Source: Micavibrio sp.
GTDB taxonomy: Bacteria; Pseudomonadota; Alphaproteobacteria; Micavibrionales; Micavibrionaceae
Direction: 5' to 3'
NCBI GenBank assembly: GCA_027051315.1
Contig: JALTZE010000060.1
Span: forward strand, 1-5,340
DNA: 5,340 nucleotides
Position 1 is the stretch's first letter; each line of letters begins with the position of its first letter. The notes under the pieces were generated by a model. The model had not been told where the DNA came from. It saw only the letters and a list, made by a program, of their open reading frames with translations, and did not search any database. The position numbers and the translations under genes were made by a program. Positions 1 through 5,340 of this stretch are shown here, piece by piece.

Positions 1-1
1 T

Positions 2-232
2 CTAATCATGGTTATAGATTATGATTTAGGTGATATGCCATCATGGATAGAGTGGGATACAGCTGCTTCATTAATGTATATAATACAATCAGGTGGAAGT
101 GTTGCCCAAATGGAAGCAATAATTCCACCAGAAGAAGCAAGCCAGCTTGAGAAATTCAGAAGGCTTATATTAGTAACCAAAGTTGGGAAAGAAAAAGTTA
201 CCCATATGATTCCGTTTTTAATCAGAGCATAA
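2..232 (+). CDS. Unrecognised protein, C-terminal part (probably truncated by the left edge)
   Basis: I do not recognise this protein. The frame is open from the first complete codon to the TAA at 230-232. The first ATG is at 8, but the two codons before it (Leu, Ile) are also open and too little upstream sequence is present to see a ribosome binding site, so the gene may well begin outside the window. The visible 74 residues from ATG are mildly acidic in the first two thirds (IDYDLGDMPSWIEWD, then PPEEASQLEKF) and end in a basic, hydrophobic tail (LVTKVGKEKVTHMIPFLIRA). There is no obvious signal peptide, membrane segment or known catalytic motif. Its last 15 bases overlap the end of the convergent XRE regulator gene. 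The natural-looking composition and the gene-end position argue for a real gene, but a chance frame is not excluded. Confidence 0.55.
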   Translation, partial: LIMVIDYDLGDMPSWIEWDTAASLMYIIQSGGSVAQMEAIIPPEEASQLEKFRRLILVTKVGKEKVTHMIPFLIRA

Positions 233-592
233 AATATCTATAATTTTTGATATTTTTTGCCTTGTGCCTGTATCTTTTATTTTAGAAATATTATCAATCA
301 TTTCTGTTGTTTTGGTGGTATGCGATGTTTTTATACCATCATAGAAAACTTCAAAAGATACGCCAAAATATTCCTTTAGAATGAATAAATCTTCTGCAGA
401 TAATCTGTTTTTTCCAGATTCATATTTTTGCACTTGTTGATATGTTACATGTAATATTTTACTTATTTCTTTCTGAGTAACAGAATTTGATACACGCAAA
501 GCTCTCAAATTCTGTCCTATAATTTTTGTCATATTACTTACAGCTTCATGCTTATGTGATTTATTTCGTATTTTTTTCTTAAAATCAGTCAT
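218..592 (-). CDS. XRE-family (Cro/C1-type) helix-turn-helix transcriptional regulator
   Basis: This is a 124-residue DNA-binding regulator. The helix-turn-helix domain spans about residues 26-80: IGQNLRALRVSNSVTQKEIS leads into the recognition segment ILHVTYQQVQKYESGKNR, followed by a helix (SAEDLFILKEYFGVSFEVFYDG). The VTYQQVQKYESG form is typical of the small Cro/C1 regulators common in Alphaproteobacteria. The basic N-terminal extension (KKKIRNKSHKH) and the Lys-rich C-terminal 40 residues show no known ligand-binding domain. I prefer the ATG at 592 because an AGGG lies 9 bases upstream of it; Met21 (codon 530-532) is an alternative that keeps the whole HTH. The gene is divergent from the S24-like regulator across 93 bp and has a good sigma-70-like promoter there. 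Its stop (218-220) lies inside the end of the convergent left-hand gene. The targets are unknown; autoregulation or control of the divergent neighbour is an inference from position. Confidence 0.9.
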   Translation of the reverse strand: MTDFKKKIRNKSHKHEAVSNMTKIIGQNLRALRVSNSVTQKEISKILHVTYQQVQKYESGKNRLSAEDLFILKEYFGVSFEVFYDGIKTSHTTKTTEMIDNISKIKDTGTRQKISKIIDILCSD

Positions 593-628
593 CCGCTACC
601 CTAAGTTGCTTCTATTTACTCGTAATAA

Positions 629-637
629 TGCTATAAT
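629..637 (+). promoter_or_regulatory. Extended -10 promoter for the S24-like regulator
   Basis: The plus strand reads TGCTATAAT, a perfect TGn-TATAAT extended -10 element. No good -35 box lies at 16-18 bases upstream (CTTCTA at 17), which extended -10 promoters tolerate. Transcription would start near 644, about 42 bases before the ATG at 686. The hexamer at 632-637 overlaps the minus-strand -10 box at 633-638 almost completely. Confidence 0.5.
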
Positions 638-661
638 AGACTTTAATTTTTTAGAATTCAA
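633..661 (-). promoter_or_regulatory. Sigma-70-like promoter for the XRE regulator
   Basis: On the minus strand a -35 box TTGAAT (656-661) is separated by exactly 17 bases from a -10 box TATTAT (633-638). The boxes match the TTGACA/TATAAT consensus at 4/6 and 5/6 positions. Transcription would begin near 626, giving a leader of about 34 bases to the ATG at 592. This is the best-spaced promoter I see in the region, though AT-rich sequence gives chance matches. Confidence 0.55.
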
Positions 662-666
662 CTGCT

Positions 667-680
667 ACTTTTATAAAAGT
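667..680. repeat. Perfect 14-bp palindrome, candidate operator or leader hairpin
   Basis: ACTTTTATAAAAGT is its own reverse complement and ends 5 bases before the ATG at 686. It lies in the predicted leader of the S24-like regulator, downstream of its promoter and upstream of the minus-strand -35 box. A dimeric HTH protein bound here could repress the rightward gene and perhaps hinder the leftward one. In RNA the arms could pair only as a short, weak AU-rich stem. No Shine-Dalgarno sequence is visible before this start codon. The palindrome is directly seen; its function is inferred. Confidence 0.5.
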
Positions 681-685
681 TATTA

Positions 686-1324
686 ATGACTAGCGATAAT
701 ATTGATAAAGATTTTGTCCAGCGTATAGAATTTCTGGTTGATAAACTGGGAGGACAAAGTGCGCTTGCCCGTGTATCGGGCTTATCTTTGGGGGCAATAC
801 AAAGATATTTAAGAGGTGGTGAACCAACAAGGAGGGCTCTTATCTGTATGGCTAAAGCTGGAGGAGTTGCTCCTTTATGGCTTCTTACAGGGGAAAAAGA
901 AAATTACGATATAGATAAAGAGGATGATATTTCTATTCCTGTTTATGGTTTTGCCGAAACAAAGCAAAAAGGCTGGTATGAAGAAATACCATGGAAAGTA
1001 AGTTCTGCTCTTGATTGGCCTGACCCTCATATTTTTGCTGTGGTTACTATTGGCAAGGGAATGAAACCAGAAGGCATAGATGAAGGACAACTATGCATTG
1101 CTTCCCCTTCTACAAAAGCTCGTAAGAATGATGCAATCTATATCAAAAAAACAGATGGTACTTCATCAATAAAAAAATTTGAAAAAGAAGACGATAAATG
1201 GATTTATATTTCTGGATATTTTGAACCAGATGAAAATGAGAAGCAAATATCATATTCTGAACAGCTTAATAAAGAAATCATAGAGCAGATAGCTCCTATA
1301 ATATTTGTAAAAAGGCGAATTTAA
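686..1324 (+). CDS. HTH regulator with a LexA/CI-like S24 peptidase-fold domain, probably not self-cleaving
   Basis: This 212-residue protein has the two-domain layout of LexA/CI-type repressors. An N-terminal HTH covers about residues 11-68 (QSALARVSGLSLGAIQRYLRG, then PLWLLTGE). A C-terminal S24-like beta domain covers about 83-210 (SIPVYGFAE, IGKGMKPEGIDEGQLC, GTSSIKKF, ending IIFVKRRI). In active family members the first S24 motif has a Ser just before Met (G-x-S-M-x-P). Here it reads G123-K-G125-M-K-P, so Gly replaces the nucleophile, while the general-base Lys is retained (K163). The linker also lacks an obvious Ala-Gly or Cys-Gly cleavage pair. The domain therefore probably serves for dimerisation or ligand sensing rather than SOS-type self-cleavage. 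The ATG at 686 is chosen because an in-frame TAA lies at 674-676 and later Met codons would remove the HTH. No clear Shine-Dalgarno is present. No phage genes adjoin it, which favours a resident chromosomal regulator over a prophage repressor. Confidence 0.9.
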   Translation: MTSDNIDKDFVQRIEFLVDKLGGQSALARVSGLSLGAIQRYLRGGEPTRRALICMAKAGGVAPLWLLTGEKENYDIDKEDDISIPVYGFAETKQKGWYEEIPWKVSSALDWPDPHIFAVVTIGKGMKPEGIDEGQLCIASPSTKARKNDAIYIKKTDGTSSIKKFEKEDDKWIYISGYFEPDENEKQISYSEQLNKEIIEQIAPIIFVKRRI

Positions 1325-1340
1325 AGCAAAATTTTAGCTT
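1324..1340. terminator. Weak near-palindrome between convergent gene ends
   Basis: The sequence AAGC-AAAATTTT-A-GCTT is a near-perfect inverted repeat with one unpaired base. It overlaps the last base of one stop codon (1322-1324) and the whole of the other (1334-1336). It sits where a bidirectional terminator would be expected, but the stem is short and AT-rich and no strong T-run follows on either strand. It is at best a weak terminator. Confidence 0.2.
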
Positions 1341-2320
1341 GAGGCGGCTCTTTCTAATCTTTCATTTATAGCTATACCTATTTCATTATTAGGAATATTC
1401 ATAACTGCTATGGATTTATTTTTACCATTATCAAGCTCCCTTAACATCAAAAAAAGATTTGAGGCAGCCTCGTACAGGTCTCCTTTTTCCGAAAGGTTTT
1501 TAAATGCATAATCAGGTAAATCTGAGATTCTGCCCCCGCCCCTTATTCCCATAAATTTTGTTGAGCCAAAGGCAAGTAATGCTTCATCTTTTCTTATATC
1601 TACGGCATTAAGTCTTATCGGAATTGATGGGGCATAATGGCGTAAAGTTTGCCCTGGTGATTTTGGCTTTTCATGTATTCCAAAATCATATTCAGGTTTA
1701 TATCCGATAATATCTTCTATATCTTCTGCTATGATTGCTCCTGGTCTTAGGATTACAATTTGTTTTGATGTCATATCAATAATTGTTGATTCTAGCCCTA
1801 ATTCGCATTTACCTGCTGCTAAAATCATATCAACTTCACTTCCGAGTGATTTTGCGACATGTTCGGCTGTCGTCGGGCTTGGAGAACCGCTCTTATTTGC
1901 CGAAGGAGCAGCCAAAGGCAAAGCAGAAATTTTTAATACTTGTTGCATTATTTTATTTGCAGGGACACGGATTGCTATAGTATCAAGCCCTGCTGTTACA
2001 AGATTGCTAAGATTAGTATTTTTTTTCTTTGGCAATATCATAGTAAGAGCACCTGGCCAGAATCTGGCTGCCAATGATTTTGCAATATCGTTAAATTCTG
2101 CGTATTTTTGGGCTTCTTCCATATTTGGCAAATGTATTATTAGGGGATTAAAAGAAGGGCGTTTTTTAGCTGAAAAAATTTTCGCAACAGCCTTTTCATC
2201 AATTGCATTTGCAGCAAGTCCATAAACAGTTTCAGTAGGAAGAGCTACAATCCCGCCTTCTTGTAGTATTTTTGATGCTTGTTTTATTGCTTTTGGTGAT
2301 GATACAGATATTTTAGTCAT
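1334..2320 (-). CDS. sua5: L-threonylcarbamoyladenylate synthase (TsaC/Sua5, long form)
   Basis: This enzyme makes L-threonylcarbamoyl-adenylate from threonine, bicarbonate and ATP. It is the first step of the universal t6A37 modification of ANN-decoding tRNAs, and the product passes to the TsaD complex. The 328 residues fit the long Sua5 form. The YrdC domain covers about residues 10-195, with PTETVYGLAANA (28-39), KRPSFNPLIIHL (53-64), WPGALTMIL (88-96), RVP (118-120), APSANKSGSPSPT (138-150), LESTIID and LRPGAI. The inter-domain linker SPGQTLRHYAP (221-231) leads to the C-terminal Sua5 domain, which ends IGIAINERLERAA. The protein should be cytosolic. Its ATG overlaps the anmK stop in an ATGA arrangement, so translational coupling is likely; a GGAGGG lies 14 bases upstream inside anmK, rather far for a standard Shine-Dalgarno. 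The gene ends 9 bases from the convergent S24-like regulator. All motifs appear intact. Confidence 0.95.
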   Translation of the reverse strand: MTKISVSSPKAIKQASKILQEGGIVALPTETVYGLAANAIDEKAVAKIFSAKKRPSFNPLIIHLPNMEEAQKYAEFNDIAKSLAARFWPGALTMILPKKKNTNLSNLVTAGLDTIAIRVPANKIMQQVLKISALPLAAPSANKSGSPSPTTAEHVAKSLGSEVDMILAAGKCELGLESTIIDMTSKQIVILRPGAIIAEDIEDIIGYKPEYDFGIHEKPKSPGQTLRHYAPSIPIRLNAVDIRKDEALLAFGSTKFMGIRGGGRISDLPDYAFKNLSEKGDLYEAASNLFLMLRELDNGKNKSIAVMNIPNNEIGIAINERLERAASS

Positions 2321-3393
2321 GGCTTATAGCTACACCCTCCACTGATAGGAGATGATACTCCCGTTGTTGTTGGAAAAGTTATTGGCAGGTCTTTTAAAAA
2401 TCTAACAGCAAGATAAGCAAATCCTTCTGCCTCTATTGCATCGCCGTTACATCCTATTTCATCTATATTTCTTATTTTTATATCCAAAGATTCGGTTAAT
2501 CCTTCCATGATGGTCAGGTTATGGCGGCCTCCCCCTGTAACAAAAATTTGATATGGGTCTTTTTCAAAAAACACTGTACCAATTACCGTAGCAAGAACCG
2601 TGAACGCCGTTAGATTTGCTGCTCCATCTTTGTCCGACATAGATTTTACGTCATCTAAAATATCCCATGCATCCCTATCCAGAGATTTTGGCGGAGGCCT
2701 TTTAAAAAAATCATGTTCCAGCCATTTTTTAACCAAATCAAGGTTATACTCCCCTGATGCTGCTAATTTTCCCTCGCTATCATATGGTTTTCCTATTCTT
2801 ATATTGATAAAATCATCAATTAACGCATTAGCAGGACCTGTATCAAATGCTAATAATTCTTCATCTTCGGATATATATGTATAATTTGCTACTCCGCCTA
2901 GATTAAGTATTGCAACTGGAAGGGGAATATTTTTGCTTTTTAACAAAGCATAGTGATAAATTGGCAATAATGGTGCGCCCTGCCCTCCTGATTTTATATC
3001 GTTAATGCGTAAATCTTTTATTACTTCTATGCCAATTTCTTTTGCAAGTTTCTGTGCATTGCCAATTTGCCATGTGAATTTTTCTTCTGGGGCATGAGTT
3101 ATTGTATGACCGTGGAAGCCTATTATATCAACGGAAGAGGCGTTTAATTTATTTATTGCTTCGATATGGCGTTTATGGATTATTTCTTCTGCTTTTTTTA
3201 CTAATCCGTTTTTATCTTCACGAAGTCCTAGGCAGGATTTTATGGCTTTTTTATCTTCGTCATTATAGGGAACAGAAACAAAATCCAACCTTTCTATCAC
3301 ATTCTTACCATCGGTTTTTATTAATGCTGCATCAACAGCATCAATAGATGTACCGCTCATCAAACCTATTGCTGTGTATATTTTCTCTGTCAA
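2317..3393 (-). CDS. anmK: Anhydro-N-acetylmuramic acid kinase
   Basis: AnmK opens the anhydro ring of 1,6-anhydro-MurNAc and phosphorylates it with ATP to give MurNAc-6-phosphate. This is a cytosolic step in recycling cell-wall fragments from muropeptide turnover. The 358 residues are close to the family's usual ~370. Visible motifs are IGLMSGTSIDAVDAAL (9-24), GFHGHTITH (92-100), QIGNAQKLA (109-117), DLRINDIKSGGQGAPLLP (127-144), LNLGGVANYTYI (163-174), FDTGPANALIDDF (183-195, D184 aligning with the catalytic Asp of known AnmK), PPKSLDRDAWD, FVTGGGRHN and DAIEAEGFAYLAVR. The start is a TTG at 3391-3393. An AGGA sits 9 bases upstream, an in-frame TAA at 3400-3402 blocks extension, and the first ATG (Met13) would remove part of the glycine-rich nucleotide-binding segment. 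The gene is the first of a two-gene unit, overlapping tsaC/sua5 by 4 bases. Confidence 0.95.
   Translation of the reverse strand: MTEKIYTAIGLMSGTSIDAVDAALIKTDGKNVIERLDFVSVPYNDEDKKAIKSCLGLREDKNGLVKKAEEIIHKRHIEAINKLNASSVDIIGFHGHTITHAPEEKFTWQIGNAQKLAKEIGIEVIKDLRINDIKSGGQGAPLLPIYHYALLKSKNIPLPVAILNLGGVANYTYISEDEELLAFDTGPANALIDDFINIRIGKPYDSEGKLAASGEYNLDLVKKWLEHDFFKRPPPKSLDRDAWDILDDVKSMSDKDGAANLTAFTVLATVIGTVFFEKDPYQIFVTGGGRHNLTIMEGLTESLDIKIRNIDEIGCNGDAIEAEGFAYLAVRFLKDLPITFPTTTGVSSPISGGCSYKP
2335..2340 (-). promoter_or_regulatory. Shine-Dalgarno-like GGAGGG before tsaC/sua5
   Basis: The minus strand reads GGAGGG inside the 3' end of anmK, 14 bases before the tsaC/sua5 ATG. The strong match supports ribosome loading here, but the spacing is longer than the usual 5-10 bases. 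It may mainly help a ribosome finishing anmK to restart at the overlapping ATGA. No better-spaced start in this frame is visible. Confidence 0.4.
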
Positions 3394-3485
3394 ATTAATT
3401 TATCCTATAGCCAATCTATCATTCCCGATTCTTGGAAGGATTTATATAATAGCCAATTTTTCTAAGAAACTCACCTTAAATATTT
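3394..3485 (-). promoter_or_regulatory. Intergenic region before anmK, with a tentative promoter and a direct repeat
   Basis: This 92-bp gap separates the chemoreceptor stop from the anmK start, both on the minus strand. A possible promoter has a -10 TATTAT (3446-3451) and a weak -35 GTGAGT (3469-3474) with a 17-base spacer. The 9-mer ATTGGCTAT occurs twice on the minus strand, at 3449-3457 and 3407-3415, 42 bp apart. I see no convincing rho-independent terminator for the chemoreceptor gene, so read-through into anmK cannot be excluded. Confidence 0.3.
3403..3406 (-). promoter_or_regulatory. Ribosome binding site supporting the TTG start of anmK
   Basis: The minus strand reads AGGA here (within TATAGGATAAA), 9 bases before the TTG at 3393. 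An in-frame TAA lies three codons upstream of that TTG. Together these leave TTG as the only common start codon able to keep the conserved N-terminal strand and the MSGTS loop intact. Confidence 0.6.
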
Positions 3486-5340
3486 TTATACAGATTTAAC
3501 TTTATCTAAAAATTCTGCTACTTTTTGTTTCATGATTTCAGTTTGACGCCCAAGTTCGCTAGAGGCACTTAAAACATCATTTGCTGCACTGCCCGTAGTT
3601 TGCGCTGCTTCATTTACACTTGATACATTCCCGTTAAGTTCCTGCATATTGATTGCTGAGGTTTGTGTGTTACGTGTAATTTCTTCTGTTGTTGCGTTTT
3701 GTTCTTCGATTGCAGCGGCAATAGTAGATGATGCGGTATTGACCTCTTGTATTTTTGTATCAATATTTTTGATAGCATCTACTGCAAAACGAACCTCATT
3801 TTGCACCATGTTAATTTCTTCTGTAATTTGTTCGGTAGCTTTTGAGGTTTCTTGTGCTAAAGATTTTACTTCACTAGCAACAACGGCAAATCCTTTTCCT
3901 GCTTCTCCCGCTCTTGCAGATTCAATTGTGGCATTTAGGGCAAGTAAGTTTGTTTGCTCTGCAATATCTTGGATTAAGCTAACTACAGTACCGATTTTTT
4001 CTGATGCTGTTAAAAGCCCTTCAATTTGTTTTGAGGCTTTAGCTACATCTCCTGCTGCTAAATTCGCAGCTTGACTTGTATTTTGAACTTGTTCACTTAA
4101 TTCATGTACAGAGGCACTAAGCCCTTCAGATGCTTTGGCTACTATTTGAATATTTTCTGATGTTGAGGAGGAAGCGGTAAACATTGTTTCTGTTTGCTTT
4201 GTTGTTTCTTTTGCAATTTCTGACATAGATTGTGCCGTTGCATCTAATTCTGTTGATGCTGCTGCTAGGCCGTTAACAAGGTCAGATACGTTCTTTTCAA
4301 AATCTTTTGTAATTATTTCAAGTTTTTTGCCACGTTCAATTTGGTTATATTGCTCTTGCTTTTGTTGCTCTGCCAGTTTATCTGCTGTGATTTTATTTTC
4401 TTTAAATATGTACAAAGCCTTTACCATTTCACCCATTTCATTATTTGTTTCTGGGGGAAGCTTGCTTTTTATATCACCTTTTGCGAGATTATTCATGGAT
4501 AGTACAATCTGGCTAAATGATTGATTGATTGAACGAATAATCGTAGAAGAAATCAAGATTGTAATAATTACAGAGATAGTAGTAATTATGACATATTTTA
4601 TTTCTTTTGCTTTTGAGGCTTCAATAATTTCTTGGGTCTTATTAAGAAGGTCAGAGGCAAGTTTATCTTCAATCTTTTTTAGTAAATTAATCTTAACTGT
4701 AGCTTGTTTAAACCAATATCCTGCATCTATTCCTAATTCTTGAGGTGATTGCATTGCTGATTTAAAAGAGCTGTTGATTGCTATTTTACGCATACGGTTT
4801 ATTTCATCTACTGCTTTTCCTTGTAATGTTTTATTGTAGAAATCTTTTTGCTCTGGTGTTGCTACCGCCAAAAATGCATCTATATAAGTATCCTGAATTG
4901 TAATTAATTTTTTAAATTTATTTAGAGTTTTAGGAGGGAAAGAACCTTGAACAAAACCAATTGAGCCAACGGCACGTTCCACTCCTGCACGTTCTTTGGA
5001 TTTAAGGAAATTAACATATGCATGAAAATAATTTGTAACTTCTGCATTTGTACTTAAAAGTGCTAATTCAGAGATAATATCTAAACTTTGGATATTAAGG
5101 CTCGTGTAATATTCAACCGCTTTTGGAAGAGTAATTGACAAATTATCAACTTGTGAACGAATATTATCTAATTTGCTTAAATCTTTAAGCAATCTATCCA
5201 TGTTATTTGCAAAATCTTTTCCATAGGCGGTAATGTCTATATTTTGTATATTTTCTAATAAAATTTTACGGCGCTTATTTGTGTTTTTGCGTTGTGATGT
5301 AAGCTCAGCTCTAAATTTTTGCCCATTGCTTTTTAGAAAT
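3486..5340 (-). CDS. Methyl-accepting chemotaxis protein with a NIT sensor domain (N-terminus outside the window)
   Basis: This is a transmembrane chemoreceptor that controls the CheA kinase and flagellar motor. The frame stays open past the ATG at 5201 for 46 more codons to the window edge, so 617 codons are present and the true start lies beyond. These extra residues read [18 protein letters not shown], and further on comes [15 protein letters not shown] (69-83, counting from the 5201 Met). Both match the NIT family, named for nitrate/nitrite sensing and usually extracytoplasmic. A transmembrane helix lies at 203-222 ([16 protein letters not shown]), followed by HAMP at about 223-272 ([16 protein letters not shown]). 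A long coiled coil then leads to the signalling hairpin at 411-450 ([35 protein letters not shown]). It ends KVKSV, without the NWETF-type CheR/CheB tether. A first membrane helix is expected just outside the window. The ligand is not provable from sequence. No che genes are present nearby. Confidence 0.95.
   Translation of the reverse strand, partial: FLKSNGQKFRAELTSQRKNTNKRRKILLENIQNIDITAYGKDFANNMDRLLKDLSKLDNIRSQVDNLSITLPKAVEYYTSLNIQSLDIISELALLSTNAEVTNYFHAYVNFLKSKERAGVERAVGSIGFVQGSFPPKTLNKFKKLITIQDTYIDAFLAVATPEQKDFYNKTLQGKAVDEINRMRKIAINSSFKSAMQSPQELGIDAGYWFKQATVKINLLKKIEDKLASDLLNKTQEIIEASKAKEIKYVIITTISVIITILISSTIIRSINQSFSQIVLSMNNLAKGDIKSKLPPETNNEMGEMVKALYIFKENKITADKLAEQQKQEQYNQIERGKKLEIITKDFEKNVSDLVNGLAAASTELDATAQSMSEIAKETTKQTETMFTASSSTSENIQIVAKASEGLSASVHELSEQVQNTSQAANLAAGDVAKASKQIEGLLTASEKIGTVVSLIQDIAEQTNLLALNATIESARAGEAGKGFAVVASEVKSLAQETSKATEQITEEINMVQNEVRFAVDAIKNIDTKIQEVNTASSTIAAAIEEQNATTEEITRNTQTSAINMQELNGNVSSVNEAAQTTGSAANDVLSASSELGRQTEIMKQKVAEFLDKVKSV

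Larger units (their letters stand above)
593..685. promoter_or_regulatory. Divergent regulatory region between the two regulator genes
   Basis: These 93 bases separate the start codons of two divergently transcribed DNA-binding regulators. They contain one plausible promoter for each direction, sharing a -10 region at 632-638. They also contain a perfect 14-bp palindrome (667-680) and a shorter inverted repeat TTAC-tc-GTAA (616-625), which lies at the expected start point of the minus-strand transcript. Either symmetric site could be an operator. That use is inference from position and symmetry; neither repeat matches an operator I know. Confidence 0.6.

Noticed and set aside
593..685. Idea that this is a phage attachment site or an active prophage immunity region
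   Set aside because: There is no integrase, no duplicated core sequence and no other phage gene in the window. The regulator pair alone is not enough.
875..1090. Minus-strand open frame opposite the S24-like regulator
   Set aside because: It overlaps the conserved HTH/S24 gene completely, has no recognisable motif and ends in a low-complexity Phe/Ile run.
1731..2225. Plus-strand open frame of 164 codons opposite tsaC/sua5
   Set aside because: It lies entirely antisense to a gene with complete conserved TsaC/Sua5 motifs and its translation shows no family features; it is a shadow of codon use.
3421..3436. Possible hairpin TTCC-loop-GGAA downstream of the chemoreceptor gene
   Set aside because: The stem is only four pairs and no T-run follows, so it does not support a rho-independent terminator.
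3649..4074. Plus-strand open frame of 141 codons opposite the chemoreceptor signalling domain
   Set aside because: Its Ala/Ser/Val/Ile-rich translation is what the complement of coiled-coil receptor codons gives. The minus-strand frame carries the conserved receptor hairpin.
5199..5201. ATG at 5201 as the chemoreceptor start
   Set aside because: The frame continues upstream without a stop and encodes NIT-family sequence, so this Met is internal.

Overview
The window looks like ordinary chromosome from an AT-rich alphaproteobacterium. That is an inference from three things. The small Cro/C1 regulator has the VTYQQVQKYESG recognition-helix form common in that class. The S24-like regulator resembles alphaproteobacterial chromosomal regulators. 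The C-terminus of the anhydromuramic acid kinase (TFPTTTGV..P.SGG) is also of that type. No species can be named. I see no rRNA, tRNA, CRISPR array, insertion sequence or phage structural gene.

Layout, left to right. (1) The end of an unrecognised plus-strand gene, probably cut by the left edge, finishes at 232. Its last 15 bases overlap the end of a convergent minus-strand gene for a 124-residue XRE-family regulator (218-592). (2) A 93-bp divergent control region (593-685) separates this regulator from a plus-strand 212-residue HTH/S24-fold regulator (686-1324). The best promoter I can find for each gene uses nearly the same six bases as its -10 box. A perfect 14-bp palindrome lies just before the second gene's start codon. 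The S24-like protein has Gly where the catalytic Ser should be and no visible Ala-Gly/Cys-Gly cleavage dipeptide. (3) Nine bases further on, the convergent minus-strand pair anmK-tsaC/sua5 (3393 down to 1334) encodes a peptidoglycan-recycling kinase and a t6A tRNA-modification enzyme, joined by a 4-base ATGA stop/start overlap. anmK begins with TTG. (4) A minus-strand methyl-accepting chemotaxis receptor with a NIT (nitrate/nitrite-sensing type) domain fills the right side. Its frame is open to the right edge, so its N-terminus lies outside the window.

Functionally the window holds a two-regulator divergent module, a housekeeping operon and one chemoreceptor, with no obvious shared pathway. 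The regulator pair with overlapping promoters and a probably non-cleaving S24 protein is the part most worth a second look. The chemoreceptor implies a motile, chemotactic organism. I found no clear evidence of a wholly new system.
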